Source: Cyprinodon diabolis (lineage: Eukaryota; Chordata; Actinopteri; Cyprinodontiformes; Cyprinodontidae). From it: DNA of 64,000 bases. This document shows, piece after piece, positions 1 through 10,064 of the stretch. The stretch is from contig CM060081.1 in NCBI GenBank assembly GCA_030533445.1, positions 1-64,000 of the forward strand, in the 5' to 3' direction. A program made the position numbers and the translations under genes. The notes under the pieces were generated by a model. The model saw nothing but the letters and a program-made list of their open reading frames with translations, did not search any database and was not told the DNA's origin. Within the stretch, counting starts at the first letter, position 1. Each line of letters begins with the position of its first letter.

Positions 1-10
1 AGAAAAGACA

Positions 11-93
11 TGTCAGAAGTGGGATTCGAACCCACGCCTCCATTGGAGACTGCGACCTTAACGCAGCGCCTTGGACCGCTCGGCCATCCTGAC
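11..93 (-). tRNA. tRNA-Leu (anticodon AAG), array copy 1
   Basis: The minus strand reads as an 83-nt type II tRNA. The 7-bp acceptor stem pairs GTCAGGA with TTCTGAC, with one G-T wobble. An A-box-like TGGCCGAGCGGT, the anticodon stem CTGCG/CGCAG, a long variable arm CTCC/GGAG and the B box GGTTCGAATCC follow. The discriminator base is A, as in leucine tRNAs. The loop TTAAGGT gives anticodon AAG (plus-strand CTT at 57-59), which reads CTT and, as inosine, CTC. Four T residues on the transcribed strand (plus-strand A at 3-6) lie 4 nt downstream and fit a Pol III terminator. The body resembles the CAG isoacceptor, so the anticodon appears to have changed. Confidence 0.87.
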
Positions 94-710
94 TTCCTGC
101 TGCATATTGGAGATGGATTTTGGAAGACTTTAAATAAGCTGAGAGAGCAGGTGGGCATGATGAGGGCTTTGTCAAAGACCGTTAGAGCTCCCACAACATG
201 CCTATGAGAACCCACCCTGGATCACAATTAACATAAGGTCAAGATAATTCCACCTTGGGAGCTCAAAGAGAAGAGGTGGTTGTGGCTTGATTCCCAAGTT
301 TACTCATCTATCCTCAGAGACCCGGATACCCACAACTGAATATGGAATTTGGCTTTGGAGCTTCAAAAAAGCAAACAAATTGAAGGCTGTACATTCGTTA
401 CTTAAGAATAGCTACTAAGGAAAATGAAACAGTTTGTCATAAAACCCTTTGTCTTAATGGGGGAACTACAATGAATCACTTTCCAAGGAACGGCTGCAAA
501 AACACAGAAACAACTCTTCAAAAGTCCTTTACGGTCATCCAGGAAGAAGCAGAGCTGCTGGGTTAAAGAATGGTAAATGTAAACTTGAGCTGCTGTGGAA
601 GGGGAAGATGCACATGGATTATACTTGTAGAGGTGCTTAACAATTGATTCATCTTGTAAAAATTCTTCACGAGAACCTTTCCTGTATCATAAGGACGAAG
701 GGTCTATAAA

Positions 711-1097
711 ATGGAAATTGGGTTTTCAGGGGATAGGGGTCCTTGTACCCTACATACTCAAGCTCCGGAACCCCAAAAAAGATACACATCTAGTCCAAAA
801 GCCCAATTAGATAAAACTTTGACTCATAAGGAGAAAAGATCATTAAAATTGACCCTGGTGGTATTTGGAGTTAGGGATGTGTACATTTATTCTCAGGGTA
901 CTATCAGTTTCCATTGGACCCATGCACCCACACTTACTGTAAGCCTAGAAATTGTGGTAGAGGTTTTGGGGAAGATTGGAAGTTTTGAGCCCTGGTATGC
1001 TCAGCACTCACCCAATGAAGTACATGGCTTACCTAAGAGATGTTTGATTTTGAATAGTAGGAAAAAGAACAATGTAAATTATTGCAAGTGCAATTGA
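711..1097 (+). other. Open frame of unknown meaning in array unit 1 (128 codons)
   Basis: This ATG-initiated frame recurs at the same place in units 1-5: 711-1097 and 3536-3922 (128 codons, identical), 2071-2562 and 4896-5387 (163 codons, identical), and 6361-6804 (147 codons, diverged). The shorter A version lacks the ~105-bp segment, which happens to keep the frame open to a shared C-terminus. I recognise no domain. The ATG lies inside a TATAAAATGG string, an odd place for a start codon, and unit 6 lacks the frame. Most likely it is a chance open frame preserved by recent duplication. Confidence 0.25.
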
Positions 1098-1370
1098 ATC
1101 ATTTTAGTGTTGGAAATGTTTGATTTGCTGGAAGTCCTGATTAAATTCTCACCTGTACTACCTGTGATGAGCTACAATAAATGGAATCTTTAGCCATCTG
1201 ACTATTTGGGTCCTATCTGTATGGCTTGAACAAGAGTGCATTGATATGTTTTACAGTGCTTCACCACATCAGTAACAGGATTTAAATCCACACGTTAATG
1301 GGCAACTGCTTTCTAGCACACAAATGGCAACCTATTGGTAGAAGACAAGTCCAAGTAAGCAGAAAAGACA

Positions 1371-1453
1371 TGTCAGAAGTGGGATTCAAACCCACCCCTC
1401 CATTGGAGACTGCGACCTTAACGCGGCGCCTTGGACCGCTCGGCCATCCTGAC
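1371..1453 (-). pseudogene. tRNA-Leu(AAG)-like pseudogene, array copy 2
   Basis: This is the same 83-nt frame as copy 1, with three damaging changes. The T-loop reads GGTTTGAATCC instead of GGTTCGAATCC, losing the near-invariant C56 and weakening the B box. The anticodon stem has CCGCG opposite CGCAG, giving a C-A mismatch. A third change converts GAGGC to GAGGG before the T stem. The anticodon is still AAG. It is probably a poor or dead gene, although residual transcription is possible. Confidence 0.7.
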
Positions 1454-2835
1454 TTCCTGCTGCATATTGGAGATGGATTTTGGAAGACTTTAAATAAGCT
1501 GAGAGAGCAGGTGGGCATGATGAGGGCTTTGTCAAAGGCCGTTAGAGCTCCCACAACATGCCTATGAGAACCCACCCTGGATCACAATTAACATAAGGTC
1601 AAGATAATTCCACCTTGGGAGCTCAAAGAGAAGAGGTGGTTGTGGCTTGATTCCCACGTTTACTCATCTATCCTCAGAAACCCGGATACCCACAACTGAA
1701 TATGGAATTTGGCTTTGGAGCTTCAAAAAAGCAAACAAATTGAAGGCTGTACATTCGTTACTTAAGAATAGCTACTAAGGAAAATGAAACAGTTTTTCAT
1801 AAAACCCTTTGTCTTAATGGGGGAACTACAATGAATCACTTTCCAAGGAACGGCTGCAAAAACACAGAAACAACTCTTCAAAAGTCCTTTACGGTCATCC
1901 AGGAAGAAGCAGAGCTGCTGGGTTAAAGAATGGAAAATGTAAACTTGAGCTGCTGTGGAAGGGGAAGATGCACATGGATTATATTTGTAGAGGTGCTTAA
2001 CAATTGATTCATCTTGTAAAAATTCTTCACGAGAACCTTTCCTGTATCATAAGGACGAAGGGTCTATAAAATGGAAATTGGGTTTTCAGGGGATAGGGGT
2101 CCTTGTACCCTACATACTCAAGCTCCGGAACCCCAAAAAAGATACACATCTAGTCCAAAAGCCCAATTAGATAAACCTTTGACTCATAAGGAGAAAAGAT
2201 CATTAAAATTGACCCTGGTGGTATTTGGAGTTAGGGATGTGTACATTTATTCTCAGGGTACTATCAGTTTCCATTGGACCCATGCACCCACACTTACTGT
2301 AAGCCTAGAAATTGTGGTAGAGGTTTTGGAGAAGATTGGAAGTTTTGAGCCCTGGTATGCTCAGCACTCACCCAATGAAGTACATGGCTTACCTAAGAGA
2401 TGTTTGATATTGAATAGTAGGAAAAAGAACAATCATTTATTTTTTTACAGAGCAAGTCAAGCCTGGTTAAAGAGAGGATTATGTTTTATATTCAAAAACA
2501 TCCATTTTGAGTGTGTGTCGAGGTGTAGTTTTGTATATGTAAATTATTGCAAGTGCAATTGAATCATTTTAGTGTTGGAAATGTTTGATTTGCTGGAAGT
2601 CCTGATTAAATACTCACCTGTACTACCTGTGATGAGCTGCAATAAATGGAATCTTTAGCCATCTGACTATTTGGGTCCTATCTGTATGGCTTGAACAAGA
2701 GTGCATTGATATGTTTTACAGTGCTTCACCACATCAGTAACAGGATTTAAATCCACATGTTAATGGGCAACTGCTTTCTAGCACACAAATGGCAACCTAT
2801 TGGGAGAAGACAAGTCCAAGTAAGCAGAAAAGACA

Positions 2836-2918
2836 TGTCAGAAGTGGGATTCGAACCCACGCCTCCATTGGAGACTGCGACCTTAACGCAGCGCCTTGGA
2901 CCGCTCGGCCATCCTGAC
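2836..2918 (-). tRNA. tRNA-Leu (anticodon AAG), array copy 3
   Basis: This copy is base-identical to copy 1 over its 83 nt. The A box, B box, long variable arm, A discriminator and T4 terminator are all intact, and the anticodon is AAG. With copy 1 it is one of two copies in the window that look fully functional. Its flanks match copy 1 because both belong to type A units of the higher-order dimer. Confidence 0.87.
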
Positions 2919-4195
2919 TTCCTGCTGCATATTGGAGATGGATTTTGGAAGACTTTAAATAAGCTGAGAGAGCAGGTGGGCATGATGAGGGCTTTGTCAA
3001 AGACCGTTAGAGCTCCCACAACATGCCTATGAGAACCCACCCTGGATCACAATTAACATAAGGTCAAGATAATTCCACCTTGGGAGCTCAAAGAGAAGAG
3101 GTGGTTGTGGCTTGATTCCCAAGTTTACTCATCTATCCTCAGAGACCCGGATACCCACAACTGAATATGGAATTTGGCTTTGGAGCTTCAAAAAAGCAAA
3201 CAAATTGAAGGCTGTACATTCGTTACTTAAGAATAGCTACTAAGGAAAATGAAACAGTTTGTCATAAAACCCTTTGTCTTAATGGGGGAACTACAATGAA
3301 TCACTTTCCAAGGAACGGCTGCAAAAACACAGAAACAACTCTTCAAAAGTCCTTTACGGTCATCCAGGAAGAAGCAGAGCTGCTGGGTTAAAGAATGGTA
3401 AATGTAAACTTGAGCTGCTGTGGAAGGGGAAGATGCACATGGATTATACTTGTAGAGGTGCTTAACAATTGATTCATCTTGTAAAAATTCTTCACGAGAA
3501 CCTTTCCTGTATCATAAGGACGAAGGGTCTATAAAATGGAAATTGGGTTTTCAGGGGATAGGGGTCCTTGTACCCTACATACTCAAGCTCCGGAACCCCA
3601 AAAAAGATACACATCTAGTCCAAAAGCCCAATTAGATAAAACTTTGACTCATAAGGAGAAAAGATCATTAAAATTGACCCTGGTGGTATTTGGAGTTAGG
3701 GATGTGTACATTTATTCTCAGGGTACTATCAGTTTCCATTGGACCCATGCACCCACACTTACTGTAAGCCTAGAAATTGTGGTAGAGGTTTTGGGGAAGA
3801 TTGGAAGTTTTGAGCCCTGGTATGCTCAGCACTCACCCAATGAAGTACATGGCTTACCTAAGAGATGTTTGATTTTGAATAGTAGGAAAAAGAACAATGT
3901 AAATTATTGCAAGTGCAATTGAATCATTTTAGTGTTGGAAATGTTTGATTTGCTGGAAGTCCTGATTAAATTCTCACCTGTACTACCTGTGATGAGCTAC
4001 AATAAATGGAATCTTTAGCCATCTGACTATTTGGGTCCTATCTGTATGGCTTGAACAAGAGTGCATTGATATGTTTTACAGTGCTTCACCACATCAGTAA
4101 CAGGATTTAAATCCACACGTTAATGGGCAACTGCTTTCTAGCACACAAATGGCAACCTATTGGTAGAAGACAAGTCCAAGTAAGCAGAAAAGACA

Positions 4196-4278
4196 TGTCA
4201 GAAGTGGGATTCAAACCCACCCCTCCATTGGAGACTGCGACCTTAACGCGGCGCCTTGGACCGCTCGGCCATCCTGAC
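4196..4278 (-). pseudogene. tRNA-Leu(AAG)-like pseudogene, array copy 4
   Basis: It carries the same three defects as copy 2: the T-loop C56 change, the anticodon-stem C-A mismatch and the altered base before the T stem. The defects therefore arose before the 2,825-bp dimer was duplicated. Confidence 0.7.
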
Positions 4279-5660
4279 TTCCTGCTGCATATTGGAGATG
4301 GATTTTGGAAGACTTTAAATAAGCTGAGAGAGCAGGTGGGCATGATGAGGGCTTTGTCAAAGGCCGTTAGAGCTCCCACAACATGCCTATGAGAACCCAC
4401 CCTGGATCACAATTAACATAAGGTCAAGATAATTCCACCTTGGGAGCTCAAAGAGAAGAGGTGGTTGTGGCTTGATTCCCACGTTTACTCATCTATCCTC
4501 AGAAACCCGGATACCCACAACTGAATATGGAATTTGGCTTTGGAGCTTCAAAAAAGCAAACAAATTGAAGGCTGTACATTCGTTACTTAAGAATAGCTAC
4601 TAAGGAAAATGAAACAGTTTTTCATAAAACCCTTTGTCTTAATGGGGGAACTACAATGAATCACTTTCCAAGGAACGGCTGCAAAAACACAGAAACAACT
4701 CTTCAAAAGTCCTTTACGGTCATCCAGGAAGAAGCAGAGCTGCTGGGTTAAAGAATGGAAAATGTAAACTTGAGCTGCTGTGGAAGGGGAAGATGCACAT
4801 GGATTATATTTGTAGAGGTGCTTAACAATTGATTCATCTTGTAAAAATTCTTCACGAGAACCTTTCCTGTATCATAAGGACGAAGGGTCTATAAAATGGA
4901 AATTGGGTTTTCAGGGGATAGGGGTCCTTGTACCCTACATACTCAAGCTCCGGAACCCCAAAAAAGATACACATCTAGTCCAAAAGCCCAATTAGATAAA
5001 CCTTTGACTCATAAGGAGAAAAGATCATTAAAATTGACCCTGGTGGTATTTGGAGTTAGGGATGTGTACATTTATTCTCAGGGTACTATCAGTTTCCATT
5101 GGACCCATGCACCCACACTTACTGTAAGCCTAGAAATTGTGGTAGAGGTTTTGGAGAAGATTGGAAGTTTTGAGCCCTGGTATGCTCAGCACTCACCCAA
5201 TGAAGTACATGGCTTACCTAAGAGATGTTTGATATTGAATAGTAGGAAAAAGAACAATCATTTATTTTTTTACAGAGCAAGTCAAGCCTGGTTAAAGAGA
5301 GGATTATGTTTTATATTCAAAAACATCCATTTTGAGTGTGTGTCGAGGTGTAGTTTTGTATATGTAAATTATTGCAAGTGCAATTGAATCATTTTAGTGT
5401 TGGAAATGTTTGATTTGCTGGAAGTCCTGATTAAATTCTCACCTGTACTACCTGTGATGAGCTGCAATAAATGGAATCTTTAGCCATCTGACTATTTGGG
5501 TCCTATCTGTATGGCTTGAACAAGAGTGCATTGATATGTTTTACAGTGCTTCACCACATCAGTAACAGGATTTAAATCCACACGTTAATGGGCAACTGCT
5601 TTCTAGCACACAAATGGCAACCTATTGGGAGAAGACAAGTCCAAGTAAGCAGAAAAGACA

Positions 5661-5743
5661 TGTCAGAAGTGGGATTCGAACCCACGCCTCCATTGGAGAC
5701 TGCGACCTTAATGCAGCGCCTTGGACCGCTCGCCCATCCTGAC
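5661..5743 (-). pseudogene. tRNA-Leu(AAG)-like pseudogene, array copy 5
   Basis: The B box is intact and the anticodon is AAG. Two private changes differ from those in copies 2 and 4. The anticodon stem reads CTGCA against CGCAG, an A-C mismatch next to the loop. The A-box region reads GGGCGAGCGGT instead of GGCCGAGCGGT, changing the D stem. This copy has decayed independently. Confidence 0.65.
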
Positions 5744-7043
5744 TTCCTGCTGCATATTGGAGATGGATTTTGGAAGACTTTAAATAAGCTGAGAGAGCAG
5801 GTGGGCATGATGAGGGCTTTGTCAAAGACCGTTAGAGCTCCCACAACATGCCTATGAGAACCCACCCTGGATCACAATTAACATAAGGTCAAGATAATTC
5901 CACCTTGGGAGCTCAAAGAGAAGAGGTGGTTGTGGCTTGATTCCCAAGTTTACTCATCTATCCTCAGAGACCCGGATACCCACAACTGAATATGGAATTT
6001 GGCTTTGGAGCTTCAAAAAAGCAAACAAATTGAAGGCTGTACATTCGTTACTTAACAATACCTACTAAGGAAAATGAAACAGTTTGTCATAAAACCCTTT
6101 GTCTTAATGGGGGAACTACAATGAATCACTTTCCAAGGAACGGCTGCAAAAACACAGAAACAACTCTTCAAATGTCCTTTACGGTCATCCAGGAAGAAGC
6201 AGAGCTGCTGGGTTAAAGACTGGAAAATGTAAACTTGAGCTGCTGTGGAAGGGGAAGATGCACATGGATTATACTGGTAGATGTGCTTAACAATTGATTC
6301 ATCTTGTAAAAATTCTTCGCGAGAACCTTTCCTGTATCATAAGGACGAAGGGTCTATAAAATGGAAATTGGGTTTTCAGGGGATAGGGGTCCTTGTACCC
6401 TACATACTCAAGCTCCGGAACCCCAAAAAAGATACACATCTAGTCCAAAAGCCCAATTAAATAAACCTTTGACTCATAAGGAGAAAAGATCATTAAACTT
6501 GACCCTGGTGGTATTTGGGGTTAGGGATGTGTACATTTATTCTCAGGGTACTATCAGTTTCCATTGGACCCATGCACCCACACTTACTGTAAGCCTAGAA
6601 ATTGTGGTAGAGGACCTGGGGAAGATTGGAAGTTTTGAGCCCTGGTATGCTCAGCACTCACCCAATGAAGTACATGGCTTACCTAAGAGATGTTTGATAT
6701 TGAATAGTAGGAAAAAGAACAATCATTTATTTTTTTTTTTACAGAGCAAGTCAAGCCTGGTTAAAGAGAGGATTATGTTTTATATTCAAAAACATCCATT
6801 TTGAGTGTGTGTCGAGGTGTAGTTTTGTATATGTAAATGATTGCAAGTCCAATTGAATCATTTTAGTGTCGGAAATCTTTGATTTGCTGGAAGTCCTGAT
6901 TAAATACTCACCTGTACTACCAGTGATGAGCTACAATAAATGGAATCCATAGCCATCTGACTAATTGGGTCCTACCTGTATGGCTTGAACAAGAGTGCAT
7001 TGATATCTTCTACAGTGCTTCAGCACATCAGTAACAGGATTTA

Positions 7044-7245
7044 CAGGTGCTGGTCATAAAATTATAATATCATGAAAAAGTAGATTGATTTCAGTAATTC
7101 CATTTAAAAAGTGAAACTTGTATATTATATTCATACATTACATACAAACTCATATATTTCAGATGTTTATTTTGTTTAATTTTGATGATTACAAATGACA
7201 ACAAATGAAAATCTCAAATTCATCATATCAGAAAATTAGAATATT
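7044..7245 (+). repeat. Left 202-bp terminal inverted repeat of the Tc1 element
   Basis: Exact reverse complement of 8454-8655 by eye. Long inverted repeats of about 200 bp are typical of the IR/DR group of fish Tc1 elements, in which transposase binds outer and inner sites within each repeat. Confidence 0.9.
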
Positions 7246-7331
7246 ACTGAAGACCAATAAAAACAAAGGATTTATAGAAATGTTGGCCAACTGAAAAGTA
7301 TGAACATGAAAAGTATGAGCATGTACAGCAC

Positions 7332-8336
7332 TCAGTATTTAGTTGGGCCTCCTTTGGCCTGTATTACTGCAGCAATGCGGCGTGGCATGGAGTCGATCAG
7401 TCTGTGGCACTGCTCAGGTGTTATGATAGCCCAGGTTGCTCTAATAGTGGCTTTTAGCTCTTCTGAATTGTTGGGTCTGGTGTATTGCATCTTCTTCTTC
7501 ACAATACCCCATAGATTTTCTATGGGGTTAAGGTCAGGAGAGTTTGCTGGCCAATTAAGAACAGGGATACCATGGTCCTTCAACCAGGTACTGGTAGCTT
7601 TGGCACTGTGTGCAGGTGCCAAGTCCTGTTGGAAAATGAAATCTGCATCTCCAAAAAGTTGGTCAGCTGCAGGAAGCATGAAGTGCTCTAAAACTTCCTG
7701 GTATGTGGCTGCGTTGACCCTGGACCTCAGAAAACACAATGGACCAACACCAGCAGATGACATGACACCCCAAACCATCACTGACTGTGGAAACTTTACA
7801 CTGGACTTCAAGCAACGTGGATGAAGTGCCTCTCTTCTTTTCCTCCAGACTCTGGGACCTTGATTTCCAAAGGAAATGCAAAATTTACTTTCATCAGAGA
7901 ACATGACTTTGGACCACTCACCAGCAGTCCAGTCCTGTTTCTCTTTAGCCCAGGCAAGACGCTTCTGACGCTGTCTGTGGTTCAAGAGTGGCTTGACACA
8001 AGGAATGCGACAGCAGAAACCCATGTCTTTCATACGTCTGTGTGTGGTGGTTCTTGAAGCACTCACTCCAGCTGCAGTCCACTCTTTGTGAATCTCCCCC
8101 ACATTTTTGAATGGGTTTTGTTTCACAATCCTCTCCAGGGTGCGGTTATCTCTCTTGCTTGTACACTTTTTTCGACCACATCTTTTCCTTCCCTTCGCCT
8201 CTCTATTAATGTGCTTGGACACTGAGCTCTGTGAACAGCCAGCCTCTTTAGCGATGACCTTTTGTGTCTTGCCCTCCTTGTGCAAGGTGTCGATGGTCGT
8301 CTTTTGGACAACTGTCAAGTCAGCAGTCTTCCCCAT
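7332..8336 (-). CDS. Tc1-family transposase, apparently intact (334 aa)
   Basis: This DDE transposase catalyses cut-and-paste movement of the element that encloses it. The chosen start is the MGKTADLTVV methionine at 8336, which matches the usual Tc1 N-terminus; an upstream in-frame ATG at 8372 would add 12 residues. Order: an N-terminal paired-like helix-turn-helix (VIAKEAGCSQSSVSKHI), a basic GRKK linker, a second DNA-binding part, then the catalytic domain. The catalytic residues are visible as the D of FSDESKF, the D of IFQQDLAPAHSA and the E of SPDLNPIENLWG. Length is normal for the family, about 340 aa, with no stop or frameshift. Together with perfect terminal repeats this suggests a potentially active copy, although activity is not shown by sequence. 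Confidence 0.93.
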   Translation of the reverse strand: MGKTADLTVVQKTTIDTLHKEGKTQKVIAKEAGCSQSSVSKHINREAKGRKRCGRKKCTSKRDNRTLERIVKQNPFKNVGEIHKEWTAAGVSASRTTTHRRMKDMGFCCRIPCVKPLLNHRQRQKRLAWAKEKQDWTAGEWSKVMFSDESKFCISFGNQGPRVWRKRREALHPRCLKSSVKFPQSVMVWGVMSSAGVGPLCFLRSRVNAATYQEVLEHFMLPAADQLFGDADFIFQQDLAPAHSAKATSTWLKDHGIPVLNWPANSPDLNPIENLWGIVKKKMQYTRPNNSEELKATIRATWAIITPEQCHRLIDSMPRRIAAVIQAKGGPTKY

Positions 8337-8453
8337 GATTGTGTAGCCTATAGAACTAGACTGAAAGACCATTTAAAGGCTTTTGCAGGTGGTTTGAGTT
8401 AATTAGCTGATTAGAGTGTGGCACCAGGGGCCATCAATTTTGAACCTTTTCAC

Positions 8454-8655
8454 AATATTCTAATTTTCTGATATGATGAATTTGAGATTTTCATTTGTTG
8501 TCATTTGTAATCATCAAAATTAAACAAAATAAACATCTGAAATATATGAGTTTGTATGTAATGTATGAATATAATATACAAGTTTCACTTTTTAAATGGA
8601 ATTACTGAAATCAATCTACTTTTTCATGATATTATAATTTTATGACCAGCACCTG
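8454..8655 (-). repeat. Right 202-bp terminal inverted repeat of the Tc1 element
   Basis: Mirror of 7044-7245. It ends at the TA duplication and is followed directly by array unit 6 sequence. Confidence 0.9.
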
Positions 8656-9445
8656 TAAATCAACACTTTAATGGGCAACTGCTTTCTAGGACACAAATGG
8701 CAACCTATTGGTAGAAGACAAGTCCAAGTAAGCAGAAAAGACATGTCAGAAGTGGGATTCGAACCCACACCTCCATTGGAGACTGCGACCTGAACGCAGC
8801 GCCTTGACCGCTCGGCCATCCTGACTTCTTGCTGCATTTTGGAGATGGATTTGTCAACACTTTACAGTAAATAAGCTGAGAGAGCAGGTGGGCATGATGA
8901 GGGCTTTATCAAAGACCGTTAGAGCTCCCACAACATGCCTATGAGAACCCACCCTGGATCACAATTAACATAAGGTCAAGATAATTCCACCTTGGGAGCT
9001 CAAAGAGAAGAGGTGGTTGTGGCTTGATTCCCAAGTTTACTCATCTATCCTCAGAGACCCGGATACCCACAACTGAATATGGAATTTGGCTTTGGAGCTT
9101 CAAAAAAGCAAACAAATTGAAGGCTGTACATTCATTACTTAACAATAGCTACTAAGGAAAATGAAACAGTTTGTCATAAAATCCTTTGTCTTAATGGGGG
9201 AACTACAATGAATCCCTTACCCAGGAACGTCTGCAAAAACACAGAAACAACTCTTCAAAAGTCCTTCATGGTCATCCAGGAAGCAGCAGGGCTGCTGGGT
9301 TAAAGAATGGAAAATGTAAACTTTAGCTTCTGTGGGAGGGGAAGATGCACATGGATTATACTTGTAGAGGTGCTTAACAATTGATTCATCATGTAAAAAT
9401 TATTCGCGAGAACCTTTCCTGTATCATAAGGACGAAGGCTCTATA
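8656..9445. repeat. Array unit 6, truncated and divergent edge copy
   Basis: After the Tc1 element the repeat resumes with the same order of sequence as the other units: tRNA region, then the sequence found at 200-705 of unit 1. It stops at the string CTATAA near 9440, just before the point where the open frame starts in the other units. It carries more substitutions and small indels than units 1-5, such as altered sequence around 8850-8870. Edge units of tandem arrays usually escape homogenisation, so this copy probably shows an older state of the unit. Confidence 0.85.
8744..8825 (-). tRNA. tRNA-Leu (anticodon CAG), array copy 6, possibly weakened
   Basis: This is an 82-nt leucine-type tRNA on the minus strand. 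The anticodon loop is TTCAGGT, giving anticodon CAG, the isoacceptor expected for this tRNA body. One base is missing in the D loop (GGTCAAGG rather than GGTCCAAGG), at a position where D loops vary in length. One substitution lies before the T stem (GAGGT). Acceptor stem, variable arm and B box are intact, and a T4 run follows. It may still be functional and probably shows the ancestral anticodon of the array. Confidence 0.65.
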
Positions 9446-9448
9446 AGG

Positions 9449-10064
9449 GCACATTTTGTTTAAAGAGAACAGCAGCATTTCTTGCTACATTAATACAAAT
9501 CTTATAAGCACTACACACACTAGATGCTGTTTATAAATGTTTAAAGCATCACTGGCTTTGACAAATGTGAAGTTAGTTTTTTTTTTTTTACAATGGTTTG
9601 CATTTAAACTTACCAGGGACTTTTTAACCAAATATAGTCTAAACATGTCTGTTGTGGATTTATCCTGTTTTTACCTCTGCACAATATGCAGTAAACACAC
9701 TCTTATTTTTTTATCTTATATGCTCTGTCTGTATCATGCAAAAATAATACATACAAGGGATAACAGATAAATGTATTGTATTTACATGTGCACTGAAACT
9801 ATAAGAGGAACTGACACTGAGCATTTGAAATATTAACTACACTATACAAGTTATACTTCTAGGCTGTAGTTGCTCTGTCTAGCCCATTTCATGTATTTTA
9901 TCTAGGGCTGAAACAATTAATCACTTTGATCTATTACTTAAATAATCATAATTAATAAAAGTTGATTAATCATTAACGGCCACTAAAATGGCCTTTAGCC
10001 GACAGAGTGACCCACTTAGAGCAGGAATTATAACAAGATTGTAAAAAAAAAATATTTAAACATT
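9449..10064. repeat. Left arm of a large inverted duplication
   Basis: The sequence from AGGGCACATTTTG onward is found again in reverse complement at about 16345-17021. Shared landmarks include the AGAACAGCAGC string (9467), a T run (9579 on, matching an A run near 16866), ATGCTCAGTG-type sequence, and the junction of a hAT element with its flank at 9895-9910. The arms differ by scattered substitutions and homopolymer length, so the duplication is not recent. The left arm begins where array unit 6 ends. Confidence 0.8.

Larger units (their letters stand above)
1..7043. repeat. Tandem tRNA-Leu array, units 1-5 (higher-order 2,825-bp dimer)
   Basis: Units start about 1, 1361, 2826, 4186 and 5651, as judged from the tRNA positions 11, 1371, 2836, 4196 and 5661. 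Odd units (type A, 1,360 bp) lack about 105 bp that even units (type B, 1,465 bp) carry, for example 2434-2538. The A+B dimer of 2,825 bp occurs twice, at 1-2825 and 2826-5650, and is almost base-identical; visible differences include one base near 2612/5437 and one near 2758/5583. Unit 5 has many private substitutions. Each unit contains one tRNA-Leu-like gene on the minus strand and a 128-163 codon open frame on the plus strand. Each has a TATAAA-like string directly before that frame's ATG. This is the structure of a locally amplified tRNA cluster. An assembly duplication of the dimer cannot be excluded. Confidence 0.92.
7044..8655 (-). mobile_element. Complete Tc1/mariner-family transposon, 1,612 bp
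   Basis: The element is flanked by TA on both sides (7042-7043 and 8656-8657), the expected Tc1 target duplication. It begins and ends with inverted repeats of 202 bp (7044-7245 and 8454-8655). I compared them base by base and saw no difference. The repeats start CAGGTGCTGGTCATAAAATT. Between them lies one uninterrupted transposase frame. The insertion is at GGATT-TA-AATC of array unit 5; units 1-4 keep the unoccupied site GGATTTAAATCC. Identical repeats plus an intact frame indicate a very recent insertion. Confidence 0.95.

Noticed and set aside
1282..1575. 97-codon minus-strand frames over each tRNA region (also 2747, 4107 and 5572)
   Set aside because: They overlap the tRNA genes and owe their conservation to the RNA gene and recent duplication; no protein domain.
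7300..7824. 174-codon plus-strand frame across the Tc1 element
   Set aside because: Antisense shadow of the transposase, which is longer and has all family motifs.
1..9445. CRISPR-like or satellite-only interpretation of the tandem array
   Set aside because: Units are ~1.4 kb with a tRNA gene each in an intron-bearing fish genome; no short direct repeats with spacers.
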